From Vigna angularis (lineage: Eukaryota; Streptophyta; Magnoliopsida; Fabales; Fabaceae): a stretch of 64,000 nt of DNA. Of the stretch, positions 1 to 15,000 are shown in pieces. The stretch lies in contig NC_068979.1 in NCBI RefSeq assembly GCF_016808095.1, positions 25,755,960 through 25,819,959 on the forward strand, written 5' to 3'. Position 1 is the stretch's first letter. Each line of letters starts with the position of its first letter. The notes under the pieces are model-generated. The model was given only the letters and a program-made list of their open reading frames with translations, was not told the origin of the DNA and did no database searches. The translations under genes and the position numbers were made by a program.

Positions 1-9
1 TTATCATAC

Positions 10-3000
10 CTGATCTTCTGATGCTGCTGGAGCAAGTGTTTGCACCTGCAAAGCCATTGAAGCCCTGATTTCCCTTGCCTTCTCTAATTTTGGCAACATT
101 GCAGCAGATCCAGTTTTCCACTTTTCAAAGAATTTGTGCTACACAGCAATAGAAAATAACTTTCACTTGATGCAAAATACATCATTGAAAAAAGTTTAAA
201 TATGTCATTGCAAACCAGATAGTAGCAAATCAAGGCATATATGTCTGGAGTTTTCTAGTCACCAATTATTATAAGTGTTGAATATAGTGAAAAACTATGT
301 GTGGGATTAATCTCCCTTGTGTTGAATACACACATAGAATTCTCTATTTATAATAGAAGAAATATAGACTAAGCCCAAAATACAAATAAGAAATAATAAC
401 AAACTAACTAAAGATAAAAGATAAATATAAAATAAAGATAAATATCTAACACTTTCCCTCAAGCTAGTGCATACAAATCGTATGTACCAAGCTTGATACT
501 AATATAATCTATAAAGACTTAACGAAAATATCTCCTTCTGCACTCGAGTGATACCAAATTGCTAATGATTTGCAAAGGCGACATAGAAGACAAAATACCA
601 ACCCAGAAGACTTCCCTTGAGCAACAAATGTGGAAGGTTGTTCCATGTAAATCTCTTCTTGCAAATCGCCATTGAGGAATGCATTGTTGACATCCAATGG
701 ATAAAGAGGTCATTGTTGAAGAGTCACCACAACTATAAATAAACTAACAAAAGCCATCTTTGCCACAAGAGAAAAAACATATATAAACGGGTCAAATGCA
801 ATGGTGACAGAAGAGAAGTTAGAAGAGACAACAGCAAAAGAAAGTCATTGATGAATAGGAGAGAGAAACCTTAAAAATCCAAGATTCTCCAATCAAGGCA
901 CCTGAAAAAGGAAAAAGAACGACCTCGACGCTCTGAACAGTTGCTTGAGAGGAGACGGGATATGCAACCATGCACAATAAACCTCAAAAAGGAAAAAGAA
1001 CGACATTGATGCTCTAAATTGTTGCCTAAGAGGAGACGAGACGTGCCATATGCACGACGGAAAAGGGCACAGATTCACAACTTCAGAAGGTGTTGAAAGC
1101 GCGTAGGAGCTTCGATGAAGGCGTTGTTGACGACACGGTGGTCACCTGACCGAGACTATCAAAACTGTGTGATCGTTGGTTGAAACTGGAACTCCGGTAG
1201 TGGCAGCGGTAGATGACGACGATAGACAATGGCACCGCCGGTAGTGCTAGAAGGCGCCGCCGGTAGCGCTAGAAGGCGCTGCCACCGGCAGTGGTGGGTG
1301 TAGTGGCAGAGACAGCATAATTTTTTTCCTCAAAAGAACCAGACTCTAGATACCATGCTGAATATAGTGAAAAACCATATGTGGGATTACTCTCCCTTGT
1401 GTTGAATACACACATAGGGTTCTCTATTTATAATAGAATAAATATGGGATAAGCCCAAAATACAAATAAAAAATAATAACAAACTAACTAAAGATAAAAG
1501 AAAAATATAAAATAAAGATAATATATCTAACAATAAGCAACTGCCAAAAATAAAGCTCATGCTTAATCAGCTAAAGATAAAGGAACCATTCAGGTCTCTG
1601 GGTACTGTGATGTAGATTGGGTAGGTTCGCCTATTGATAGATGGTCTACTACCGGATATTGTGTTTTCCTGGGAGAAAACATATTTCATGGAAAAGTAAA
1701 AACAGAATGTAGTAGCTTGATCAATAGTTGAAGTCGGGGCAATGGCGTTACTAACATTTGAACTTATATATGGGTGAAGCAATTCCTTCAAGAGCTTAAC
1801 TTCTGTGACATCCAGACTATGAAGATGTATTGTGATAATCAAGCTGCTCTCCACATTGCATCAAATCCAATGTTTCACGAAAGGACTAAACATATAGAAA
1901 TTGATTGTCATTTTGTTCGTGAAAAGTTATTGACAAAAGAAATATGTACTGAGTTTGTTGGTTCAAATGACCAACTTGCAGATGTATTGACTAAGTCATT
2001 AAGGGGTTCTCGGATTGAGTTTATTTGTTCCATGTTTGGTACATACAATTTGTATGCTCCAGCTTGAGGGAAAGTGTTAGAATAATTGCATCTATGTATC
2101 ATCATTAAGCCTACTTAAGGGTAGTGTGCTAGTCTTTATGTGTAGTATCTATAGTAGTATGTAGGTTTGCACCTAGGTGTCTATGGCAGAGCCTTAATCT
2201 TCCATATACTTTTGTATCAGAGCTTTATTATAAATAGATAAAAGTGAGAGGGATCAATTAAGTCCTCTAGAAATATATTTTCTAGTTTCAATCTCAAGTT
2301 TCTTTATGTCCCTACATGCCTATTAGATTTCTTTATAGAAGAAACTAACAAAAATGTATTCGGTCTTGAAGATACACTGAATATCCCTAATATTATTGAT
2401 CTTAGGCAACAAACATAGGCAAAAACAATCCAGGGACAATGTTCCCTCCTACACAGGATAGTAATGATCCAAAAAACATCCCCTCACAACAGGGCCCCCT
2501 TTCACCGAAAGTCCCTCACCTAACAACCCAACCAACAACCTTATTTTTTATATGTTTCCTCCTAACATATGCATTCATTATTCTATCAGTATCCCCTTCA
2601 ATTTATTGTTTGCTACCCAACTAACCCAATCCCATGATATTATTTTCACTTTCAATAACAATAATATTAACTTGCAAGATCAAATTGCAAGTCATACAAT
2701 TAGCATCGGATAAGAGTCACATGACCTTAACTATCTCTCCATCAGCATCGGTATGTGCATCTTTGCTCTCTCTAATGATGATTCATGCACAGATATTTCA
2801 TCTCAGGTTGACAAAATTGCAAAAGATGGTTCCAAGTCTAAAATATTTGTCTACTTTTGAATTGAGTCATGACAGTTAGAAAAGGATATTCACCGGTCAT
2901 TTCCTAGCAGTCTCAATAAACAAGTTTCATATCTTTTTTGTTTGGTTTACTCTGATATTTGAGGTCTTTACCATTCTATTACCCCACCAATATTTTATTA

Positions 3001-6000
3001 TCTTAATGATTATTCTAGGTGTAGTTTTATTTGGTTAATGAAAAATCAACTAGAAGTGCTTTCTATATTTCAAACCTTTTTAATGAAACCAAAAACACGA
3101 TTAGGTATATCCATGTTTTTCGTAATGATGATGCTTGTGAACATTTTTCTCATTAATTCCAGCAGTTTGTGGCATCTAGTGGTACTTTTCACCCAACTTT
3201 GTGTCCACATACTGCTCAACAAAATGGAGTACCCAAATGCAATAACAAACATTGTTGTTGAAGTATAGTGTCTTTATTATTATTAATATTTATGTTAGGG
3301 CTTTGTTAGGGGCTTCCCGCCCTTTCATTTTTCAGAACTACTGTCTCCTATAAATACAGTAGTAAGTTGTATTAGGCTCATTAAGTGAAAAATATAAGAC
3401 CTTTCATCTTCTCTCAACTCTTCAAGTATTGTATTGTAACTATCAAACACTTCTTCAAAGTCAACTTTCTCACCATTTCTGGGAGGATGTTGTCCTTACA
3501 ACATGTTATCATTAATTGGATGCCACCATTTCTCCTTAGTGATCAGGTTCCACACTATACCCTTTTTCACAATCTCCTCCGTACTTCCTAGACATGTTTT
3601 ATACATAACCTCACATATGCTCGGGATAAACTTTCTCCTCGGTAGCTCAAATGTGTCTTTGTGGGATATCATCATTCTCTGAAAGGGTAATGACGTTTCT
3701 CTCCTAATCTTCATAGGTATTGTTTCTGCTACTGTCTCCTTTTATTGAGTATGTTTCATACTATACACATGTTCCTTCTAATGACAAGATATGTAATCAG
3801 TTTCCCACCAATGCCAATCTTCCTTCATCACCATCAGATGACTATGCCATAACTCATGATGTTTCTCCAGCACCTCTTCAGGTACACTAGCGTCATTCAC
3901 GGATTGAAATTCATGACGAGACCCATCTTCAACAGATAACAATATAGTGGAGGTCATGTCCGAATCCTTCCCCTACACTATCTCTCGTACTAGATCTGGT
4001 CTCATACCAGATCTGGTCTTTCAAAGCAGTGGTACTTGGAAATTGGCTCCTCTTCCAGCTAGCAAATAAATTGCTGGGTCTTATACACTTAAAACAAAAC
4101 CTGATAGTAACATTGATTGCTATAAATCTTGGCTGGTTTCCATAGGAAACACAAATCTATGGTGAAGATTATACTAACACTTTATCTCCTATTGCCAAAA
4201 TGACATTTATTTGACCTGTATTTTGCCTTGCAACTAATCACTACCAGACTCCGTTTCAGCCTAACAACAAAATATGCATTTATTTCATGGTGGTCTTTCT
4301 ACAATAGTCTATACGAGCAACCTCCTACTATTTTAAGAAAAGATTGTGAACTAATTCAAATCTTTAGACATCCCCGTCAGTGCCTAATTCATCAAGCTTG
4401 TGAAAAGTTTCCAAAAGGTCTTGAAAGCGAAACACCCTCCTCTTTCTAGAGATAGCAATTTATTTCAAGTAAATTTTTGAACTCTCTTTGTCAAGACCAT
4501 TGAATGCAGTCGCAGAGATGCCGAAGTATATTAATATTAAGAATGATTCTGGAAAAGGCCTTGTTTATGAAGATAAAGGAACTACTCAAATTATTGGGTA
4601 TTCTGACAAAATGGTAGGTCCACTCAATGTATTGTTTTCTTGGAGGTAATTTAATATTGTGGAAAAGTAAGCCACAAAATGTTATGGCAAAATTAAGAGC
4701 AGAAACAAAATATTGGGTAATGACAATAGTCATTCGTGAGCTCATATGGCTAAAACAACTTCTCAAAGAACTTAAATTTGAAGAAAGCTCCTAACTGCAC
4801 CTTACATGTGACAACTAGGAAGAAATATTACACATTGTCTCTAATCCAACCTTTCATACAGAACCAAATATATTGAGATGTGACAAGTGGATGTCATCTC
4901 GTCTTTGTCTGTCTCTCGTTATATTTTCCTTCAAATATTTAACATATAAGGATAACTTCAAACAAAACTTACGACTCCCCATAATAGTAATTAAATTTGA
5001 TTAGAAACAATATTACTAAGCATACCTTCAACATCTCAGATGCAGTAGGACGGAGCCGAGGCTCTTTGGTTAGGCACTTTGCAACAAAATCATGGAAATA
5101 CAGAGACCTAAAGAGAAATTCAAATTCAAATCACTGTCACATAAAGGTATCATCACTAATTAGAGACACTATCACATACACCAAGATATCACATTGGCAA
5201 ATATAATCAGGGTAGTTTATGTTGCATTTATTACCATTAGCCAATGAAAAGCACCAATCAAGCACTATTTTTTCTGGGTTAAGAAAATAAATCTCACTAA
5301 GATCAAGCGAGGAGATCACAACGAATTTTTGGTACATCAAGTCCCTTCTCCTTAAATGCACCAACCTTTGTATTCTTAAACTTCAATACGACAGTGAATC
5401 ACCATTTGAATGGATGTGCTATATTCATGAACTAGGAAGTGGGAAGGAGCAAAGAATGTATGAAATTTTGTTTGTGTAGGATAATAGATGAGTTTCTAGC
5501 CGATACATGACTTTATAACATGTAGAATAGATATACAACTAATAGGAGATAGCACCTACCTAACAACACAATTCAAGATAAAAAGTTATGCTTTCAAATT
5601 TACAAGTGGTTTCCATTCAACATCATCTCAATATAAATAAAGTATCAAAGGCAAAAATTGTATAGTAGAAGAATTGCAGCATGCAGTTACACCCTACTGG
5701 CTTTACAAAAATATAAAATGAGCACAACATAAAACATAATATATAGCACATGGAAAAAGATCATTAGAATTATCTAAACTAGAATTCATTCTAGATCATC
5801 AAATGATGACTCTTCAAGCTCACTTATTAAAAAATGAGAAAATGTACAGCTTGGATGACAACAGACTATAGAAACAAACCATTTTTCTTTATCCTCAAGC
5901 ATCGGAGCTGGTTCAATTGATATCATGAATAAAACCTACAATTATAGAAGAAATAAAAAAAATTATTATACACTGAATCCCCTCAAAGAAAAGAGAGAAA

Positions 6001-9000
6001 AACAAACATGCCTTCATAAATGCCAAATAAACGATAAAATAACCAAGAGTTTATTATTAAATAATAAAGTAGGGAGTAAGATACTCATTCTAAAAAGAGT
6101 AACCCTGGTTATTATTAATCACTAAGCTTGTTAATTACAAGTTTTTGCTTTATTGCTTTATTGTCAAGGCAGAAGAAAGTCAGAGGATCGTCATGCTTAA
6201 TGGAGGAACCTCCAACACAAGCTTTGCCATGACAATAGTAAATCAATGAGTAAGTCCGGTGGATCATGTACCATTTCCATAAGAGGTAAGAGTTCATTGA
6301 ATATGGTTGTCCATGTGTCCCAAGGTGTTTGGATTCTTGATTCAAGAACAATTGATCACATGATTCCATTTCCTATGCTTTCAACTTATATGTCAAAATG
6401 AATACAAAACAACTCATTATAGTGGAAAATTGTGATAGTATACCCATATGTCGTTCTTCTCGGAATATAATGTTAGAATCATCTATTGAATTAGAAAAGA
6501 CTTTAGTAACATTTCCTATTTAGTAAAAGACTTTAGTAACATTTCCTATTTAGTAAAAGACTTTAGTAACATTTCCTATTTAGTAACATTTTTCTCGTCT
6601 TATTGTGTCTTCCAGGACCTTCTACAAGGAAGATGATATCAACTGCTAAGAAGCAAAGTGGGTTTTATGTCCAAACAACACAAGGGGGTCATAAGCCAAC
6701 AAAGCAACAATAGAAACATGCACAAATTCCCAACAAGGCTTTCATCATAGAAGACTATCCCATCCAAATAAACAGAGTAATTTTTCTTTTGATTTAATTC
6801 ACTTTGATGTTTGGGATCCTGTTTTAGGGCAATATAGTTTGTTACTTTTATTGATGATTGCACCCATGTTGCATGGACATATGTTATGAAAAGTCTGAGG
6901 TATTTCAAAACTTGCTGACTTTATTTGTCTTATCAAAAGTCAATTTAGAAAAAAATATAAAATTAGGTCCAATAAAGGTACTAAATATGTAGATCATGAA
7001 TGCTCCAAATTTTTGCTCCTTAATGGTATTGTTCCAATATTTTCATCAGGGGTCACGGATATTTTCCGCCATCCAATATCAATAAAATGAATTTTATCTA
7101 ATTTATTATGTTTTTTCCCATCAACTTCACCATCATCTCGGTAATTAACTTCATTACTATGTTCTTATTATTGATGGTGATTATGTATATAAAACAAGAC
7201 ATTATTTCTCAAGAATTTCTTCGATCTTTTTATGTTTGCAGGACTTGAAGATTTAGAGTTGCTGAAAATGCTTGACTGGATGATTTCGCTCAGCAGCAAT
7301 ATGCATATATAGATTAGCAAAAAGAGCATACAAAAAGGTTCATAGGACAAGTTCAGGCTAGTAGAATCTGTAACTACATAAAGATTGTTCAGCTTCATAG
7401 AAAACAGCTTCGGAAAGCTTAGCCAGATTACTTTTCCGATAGCAGTTACAACTAGTCTTTTCTCAGTATTATTTCACGTACAGCAGATACAACCAGTCTC
7501 TAAACAGAGAGCATTTATGGTGGTATAAATTGTTTAGTTGCATTCTAATATTTAATATAGCAGCCTCCCCTACTACTGTCCTGACAAAGCATTTTAGAGT
7601 TCACCGCTACATGCTGCTATACGAGAACTTTTCAGCCTTGTTCTGAATTCTAATACAACTAAAATCTAGATTCTCTTTCATGACTAATCAATACTTCAAA
7701 CTGTCACCATAAAGCTATCCAATATTACAATATCCATAAACTCACCTATTCAATTACTCTTCTATTTATCTCAGTTAATCTTATGTTTCTCCTTCCTAAT
7801 TCACCCATTCAAATATTAAAATTTATCCTAACTAACTGAAAACATGAAACAATAGATGAAACAACAAATAATCCAAACATTTTAAGAACATCAAGATATA
7901 TTACCAGTTGAATATTACTTATGAGAAGGAGGCAGGGGGAAAATAGATCATATGTTATCAATAAAACAACAGTCAATAACAAATATGTATGAAGTTACTA
8001 ACCCTCATTGGATGTACGTCAGATCTTGGAGGAACACCCTGAAAATTGAGGTAACAGACTTCAAGCATCACTAAGAATGACAATGAGTTATTTTTCTAAT
8101 GCAACATCAGATTATCCAGAAACATTGTTTATCCAGAACATTGTTTATCCCGAAGAGTGCTTGGGCTTAAACTTCGCCTGCTGGAAAAGCCACCTTAATT
8201 AAAGTCACCCCTCACCTGCCTTAGTTGTGACCTCTTTGGAGGTTGCCTTAATTGCATTCTCCAGGTGGTGGTTTAGTCTCAGTCTCAAATCATCTAGTGA
8301 TATGGCTAAAATAGAAAATAGAAGTGGGATGCAAACCCAAAAATCTAAGATAGTACAAAGCCCATCCTAGATCCATTGTTGGGTCACCTGCATTTGCCGT
8401 GCTCCAGGCTTAAAGTCCTGGACATGAAGGGGACTGTTGGAAAGCCACCTTAATTGCAGTCAGCCCAAGCCCACCTTAGTTAGAGCCACTTTAAGGGTGG
8501 CCTAAGCGGCAATCTCTAGGGTTGTGGTTTAGTCTCAAATCTACTAGTGATAAGGCTAAAAATATTGAGTGGAGTGAAAACTTCCCCTTACAAGATAGCT
8601 TTATGGGGTTGGGTCAAGACCAAACCCAGAAAATCTAAGACCACCTTATAGGCTATAATCACCTTTAAAAGTGTTAAATTGGCAATACCTTGCACAAGGT
8701 GGAAGCATAAAAAGCGAAAGAAAAAGGTAACCCACATTGGATTAATTACCAATCTACTTGGAAGATCTAGAATAAAAACACAAGCACTGGATATACCTCA
8801 GCCATTTCAATAGCAGACACACCAAGAGCCCAAACATCAACCTGAAAATCATATTTAAATAAATGTAACCACATCAAAATATGGATGACTCCAATAATTT
8901 AATCATATAATGTAAAACATTATCATTGGCAATATGCATTTGTCTAGACTCTGATTAACAACATATTGGGAACAGTGCTGGAACAAAATATTTCTGTAAA

Positions 9001-12000
9001 ATAACATAATGGTCCTCGTTTTTTCTTAATTAAATTTTTTAAAACGTATACTAGATAAATCACAGTCAATTATACTAAAATTTTTTATGTTAAGCTCTTG
9101 AACTTAATTCTTCCCATTAACTTTATATTCAACTTGAGCAAATAAACAGTTCACATTCCTTGAAACTCTTTGTTATGGCCATGAAACATTTCTTGTTCGG
9201 TATGTTAATGAGATGCAAGGTTTGGTATCTCCTTTACTGAATTATAATGAAGACTACTTTGGCTAATATTGTTGCAGTGATGATGGTATCGTGTGATGGG
9301 TTTCACTAATTGCGGTGTCTCTAGTGGTTAGGTCACTCATTGTGCTTCCAGTTCAGGCCGTGATTGTGGTGGTGGTAAATTTGTTAATTCTCAATGTTAG
9401 ATCTGCCTTAAGTTTGGCCACACAGCAAATGACTGTCATTTTAGATATGATATTTCTTATCAGCCTCATAAGTCAATGTATTTCATTGATCCAGCTACAC
9501 AACAATATATTCCTTATTCTGCTACATCCTATAAAATCTCAAATACTTGGGTTAATCCTAATATTTAGTCTCCAAACACTGCCCAGCCAAGAGCGTGCAA
9601 TGTTAACAAACTCAAATTCTCAAGAAAGCGGAAATGCTTCTTGGATACCAGATTCTAGTGCAAGCTTTCATGTGACTGGTGAACCACAACATATCAAACA
9701 ACTTATTCATTTTGATGGTCTGGATCAAATATTCATAGGCAATGGTGAAAGTTAAAGTATTTATGGTGTTGGTTTCTCTTTATTTGTGTCACCTCATGAT
9801 TCACGCATCACCTCTAAACTAAACAAATTGTTACATGTTCCTTCTATTCCTAAAAACTTGTTAAAGTGTTCGCCAATTTGCCAAAGATGATTTAGTTTTG
9901 CTAGAATTTAATCCTGAAAAGTGTCTTGTCAAATATCAAGGGAAAAATAAAGTTCTTTTTCAAGGAATTATTGGTGTTAATGGACTTCATTCCTTTCATA
10001 ATCGTAAGCTTCTTATTTCAGCAATGGACGGTGTACACTTTTTGCTTTCAGTAACTGAAACAATTGGTGCATAATTAGACAAAAGTCCTTCAAGAATTGC
10101 ATCAACATATTCTTTATTACAGACCAGAACTCCAACACCAGCTAGCTAATCAACAAACTCTTAATGTTGAAGATAATTGTTAGAGATTCCATATCAACTT
10201 GATATATGACCAAATTATAGTATCCAACTGGGTGTGAGTTTCACCTTACAAGACAATTTTGTGAGGTTAAATACTTTTAAGACCATATAGAACATATCGA
10301 GGACCTATCCTAGCAAGCTTAGTTGGGCTTATTGTAACACCCACTACTGAACCACCTATAAACATTTAGTCCTACATTCAAGATGTCCAATCCTCAAGAT
10401 GAGCAGTGTGTAAAAAATCTCACATCAACTAATGATATGGTCAATGTAGTACATAATTGGGTGCTAACAAGTTGATTTTGTTAAGTTGAGCTAAGTTTAA
10501 AGTCTATTTTCTAAGAATACTCTTCCACTGATTTGGAAACAAGCAAAATGTACGCATCACAGTATGCATGGAAGCATGTGAGATTTTATTTAAAGACCAA
10601 AATATTCATGAACTTCTCCCAAAGCCCATAGGAGTGACTCGACCCAAGAACTTGACACAACTGACTTAGAGAAAATAGATTGAAGTCAAACAAGTAACAT
10701 TTGGTCTTCAACTCCCCTTGCTTCATACTTCAGATTAATTAGATCAAGGGTACAATCATCTTCAATGAGATAATGTGGTGGAACTGCGTGATTCACGACA
10801 AATCACTATAGCTTATGCAATTTTATTACCGGTTCAACATGTTATTTGTAATGGAGAAATTTCAAGTCATCAAGCTTTCACAAATGGAGCTTGGAAATGA
10901 CTGCGAAGCAAATGCCATGGAAACAAAACAAGACGTTGCAAAGAAGACACTGCCAAGAGAAGTCGACATGAAAATAAACTTGCAATGAGGAACTTGCTAA
11001 GAGGAACCCTAGAACTTGAGAAGAGGAACGTCAAAATATTGCTCTAGATACCATGTGAAAGGAACTTAATGATTTTATAACAAATTGAATTGTATTCAAT
11101 CTTTATACTGAAATAAGAAGCTTACAAAAGTATTTGTAGGTAACCGCTTGCAACATAAGATATAGCTATTAGTAATAGCTTATAGATCTCTAACAAATTA
11201 TGTACAAAATATAACTAAGTATACACTCTAACATGCTTAAACTAACTTTTTCTTTTTTCATATTATTATCTTCACACTAAACACATACTTATACAATAAT
11301 GAAAAACAGTAATCAACAATAAACAGTAAACAGTAGGCTCCTACAGAGCCTATATCTAAAAACATATTACATTTCAACACTCCCCCTCAAGCTGGAGCAT
11401 ATAAGTCATATGCCCCAAGCTTGGAACATATGAATTGAATTCTAGGTCCCCTTAGAGATTTGGTCAACATGTCTCCGAGTTGTTCATTAGAATTGACAAA
11501 TTCAGTAACCAGTTCCTTTGACAACAACTTCTCTCTAATAAAATGACAGTCAATTTCTATGTGTTTCGTCCTCTCATGAAACACAGGATTGGAGGAAATG
11601 TGTAGAGCTGCTTGATTGTCACAGTACAGTTTCATTTGCTCATTTGCACAAAACTTCAATTCTTGAAGAAGTTGTTTAATCCACACAAGTTCACATGTAG
11701 TCAGAGCCATAGATCGGTATTCAGCTTCAGCACTAGATCGAGCAACAACGTTTTGTTTCTTACTTTTCCAAGATACAAGATTCCCACCAAGTAAAACACA
11801 ATATCCTGTAGTAGATCTTCGATCAATTGGACTACCAGCCCAATCTGCATCACAATATCCTTCGATTCGAGTGTTTCCCTTGTTCTCATACAATAGTCCC
11901 TGTCCTGGACTTCCTTTTATGTATCTGAGAATGCGAAGTACTGCATTCCAATGATCAACATGTGGATTTTGCATAAATTGACTCACAACTCCAACTGGAT

Positions 12001-15000
12001 AAGAAAGATCAGGTCTTGTTATGGTAAGATAAATGAGTTTTCCAACTAGTCTTCTATATCTCTCTGGGTCTGAGAAAGGTTCACCCTGATCTGTCATTAA
12101 CTTTTGATTTGGGTCCATGGGATTGTCAATGGGCTTGCAATTTGTCAGACCTGTTTCCTCTAAAATGTCAAGAGCATATTTCCTTTGTGAAATGATGACA
12201 CCTTCTTTTGACTGTGCCACTTCAATACCAAGAAAATATTTTAGACGACCCAGATCTTTAGTTTGAAAGTGATTGAACAGATGATTCTTTAACTGATTAA
12301 TTCTAGTGATGTCATTCCCTGTAATAACAATATCATCAACATACAACATGAGATAAACACATTTGTCAGGAGAATAGTGACCATAAAACACTGAATGATC
12401 CGCCTCACAACGTTTCAGTCCAAATTTTTGCACCACCTGACTAAATTTACCAAACCAAGCTCGAGGTGATTGCTTTAAGCCATAAAGGGAACGACGCAAC
12501 TTACAAACTAATCCAGACTCCCCCTGAGCAACAAATCCAGGAGGTTGCTCCATGTATATCTCCTCTTCCAGATCACCATGAAGGAAGGCATTTTTAATGT
12601 CTAACTGATAAAGAGGCCAATGACGAATGGCAGCCATAGCAAGAAAAATACGAACGGTACTGGTTTTAGCCACTGGAGAAAAAGTATCACAATAGTCTTG
12701 GCCATAAACTTGAGTATAGCCCTTAGCTACCAGTCGAGCTTTAAGGCGATCAATTTTACCAGTAGGACCAACTTTAACAGTATAAATCCATCTACAACCA
12801 ACAGGTTTCTTATCAAGAGGAAGAGGGACAAGATCCCAAGTGCCATTGTGTTCAAGTGCCTTCATCTCATCAACCATGGCTTGTCGCCATCCAGAATGAA
12901 CAAGTGCCTCATGAATATTATTAGGAACCTTAGTCGATGATAATGAGGAAACAAAGGAGAAATATGTAGGAGACAAGTTATGATAACTCACAAAATTATA
13001 AATAGGATATGGATTGCGAGTAGAACGAATACCTTTACGGAGGGCAATGGGCCAGTTATCATCTGAATCGGTAGAAGGTGAAGATGATGAAGGATCCATG
13101 GTCTGAGGATCTGATGCAGAAGGAGCTGAGTCTCGAGGATCGTCAGTGTTAGGAGTTCGAGATTGGGTTCGACGTTGATATGTGATAAGAGGTGGAGGAA
13201 CAATGTTATTTGGATTTTGATTTTGAGGTACAGAATCAGGAATAATTAGAGGATCACATGTTGGTAAAGGAAACATTTGTTGAACAGAGGAACGATCCTC
13301 CATGGAGGAAGAAAAAAAAGGTGTATCCTCAAAGAATGTGACATCAGCTGACATATAATATCTCTTTGTGGAGGGAGAATAACATCTATACCCTTTCTGA
13401 AGACGAGAGTATCCTAAGAAAACACACTTGATAGCTTTTGCTGAGAGCTTATCAAGACCTGGAGAAACATTATGAACAAAACACATACACCCAAATACAC
13501 GTGGGGAAACATGGTATAAAGTGTCGTTGGGAAAAATGACAGAGTGAGGAATTTTATTATTAAGAGAGGAAGAAGGCATCCTATTGATAAGAAAACAGGC
13601 AGTGAGGACTGCATCGCCCCAATGATGTACAGGAACATTAGTATTCAACATTAAGGAACGTGCAGTTTCAATGAGATGTCTATTCTTTCTTTCTGCAATG
13701 CCATTTTGTTGTGGAGTGTGAGGACAGGTTGACTGGTGTAAAATTCCTTGGGAAGATAAGAATGAAGAAAATGCTAGAGAGAAGTATTCCTTAGCATTAT
13801 CACTTCGAAGAATTTTAATTGTCTTCCCAAATTGGTTCTTAATTTCAATAAAAAAGGACTTGAATATGGACAAAAGTTCAGATCTCTCTTTCATTAAATA
13901 AACCCAAGTACATCGAGAGAATTCATCAATAAAGGTTACAAAATAATTAAAACCAAATGAAGTAACACGACTTGGTCCCCAAATATCTGAATGAATTATT
14001 GAAAAAGGAAAATCACACTGTGTCTCAGATCTTTTAGGATAGGAAGATCTAACATGTTTTCCTAATTGACAAGATTCACAATCTAAGACTTGGATGTTTT
14101 TGAGACTTGGAACCATCATCTTCAACTTGAACAAACTTGGATGGCCTAGACGATCATGCAGAAGTTTGGGGGATGAAGTGGTAAAGCAGGAAACTGAGGA
14201 ATGAGGTTTTAAGAAATAAAGTCCTTGAGACTCATGTCCTTCTCCAATCAGACGACCTGTCCCATGTTCCTGTATAACAAAAGAATTGGCCGTAAAGGTT
14301 ATGGAACAATTTAAGGTACGAGTCAACTGACTCAAAGAGATTAAATTGTATGGACAATTGGGAACATATAACACAGAATTTAAACTTAGTGAAGGAGATA
14401 AGGAAACTGTTCCAATTCCCTGAGATTTCACTTTTGATCCATTGGCAACGGTAATGAGATGAGGAATTCTTGGAGAAGACAATGAAGAAAATGAAGCAAT
14501 GTTACCAGAGATATGGTCTGAGGCACCTGAGTCCAGAATCCATGGATTATGACCTTCCACAGATTGAGATAGGCTGGCTGTAGGCACACTAGTCATGACA
14601 GAGGATTGGCCAGGATTAGACGGTTTTCCAGACTTGTAACGTAAAAATTCTTCATATTCTTCATTTGAAATTCTGGATTCTAGATCACCAGATTTAGACA
14701 CATGAGCAACTTTGTCTGGATATCCATGTAGAACATAACATTTGTCTCGAGTATGGCCTAGTTTCTTACAGTATGTGCATTGAGGAGGAGGACGTATGCT
14801 ACGACCACCACGTCCTCGGTTGCTTCTGCCTCCTCCTCTTCCTTGTGGCACTCCTCTTCCTTGTGGCATTATCATAGCTGATGTTCCAATAACATCGATT
14901 GAATTCTCATCTTTCACCAATGGAGGTACTCGAAGAAGTCGAGTAACCAAACCATCCATTGAAGGGATTTGATCACCAGCTAAAACTTGATCACGTACAT

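Larger units (their letters stand above)
276..1532 (-). mobile_element. Deletion-derivative Copia element with both LTRs, PBS and TSD (SIK1 intron 11)
   Basis: This is a complete but internally deleted LTR retrotransposon of 1257 bp. Its LTRs (276-451 and 1356-1532) begin TG and end CA and are about 92% identical by eye. A primer-binding site complementary to initiator Met-tRNA (TGGTATCTAGAGTC on the minus strand, 1342-1355) touches the 5' LTR, and a purine tract (GAGGGAAAG) touches the 3' LTR. The 5-bp duplication ATAAG flanks it (271-275 and 1533-1537). The interior keeps only a leader, a reverse-transcriptase scrap and the pol C-terminus, so it could move only with enzymes supplied by another element. 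Confidence 0.9.

Noticed and set aside
9315..9755. A 146-codon frame as a host gene
   Set aside because: It contains Copia gag-protease motifs in broken frames and lies in a SIK1 intron.
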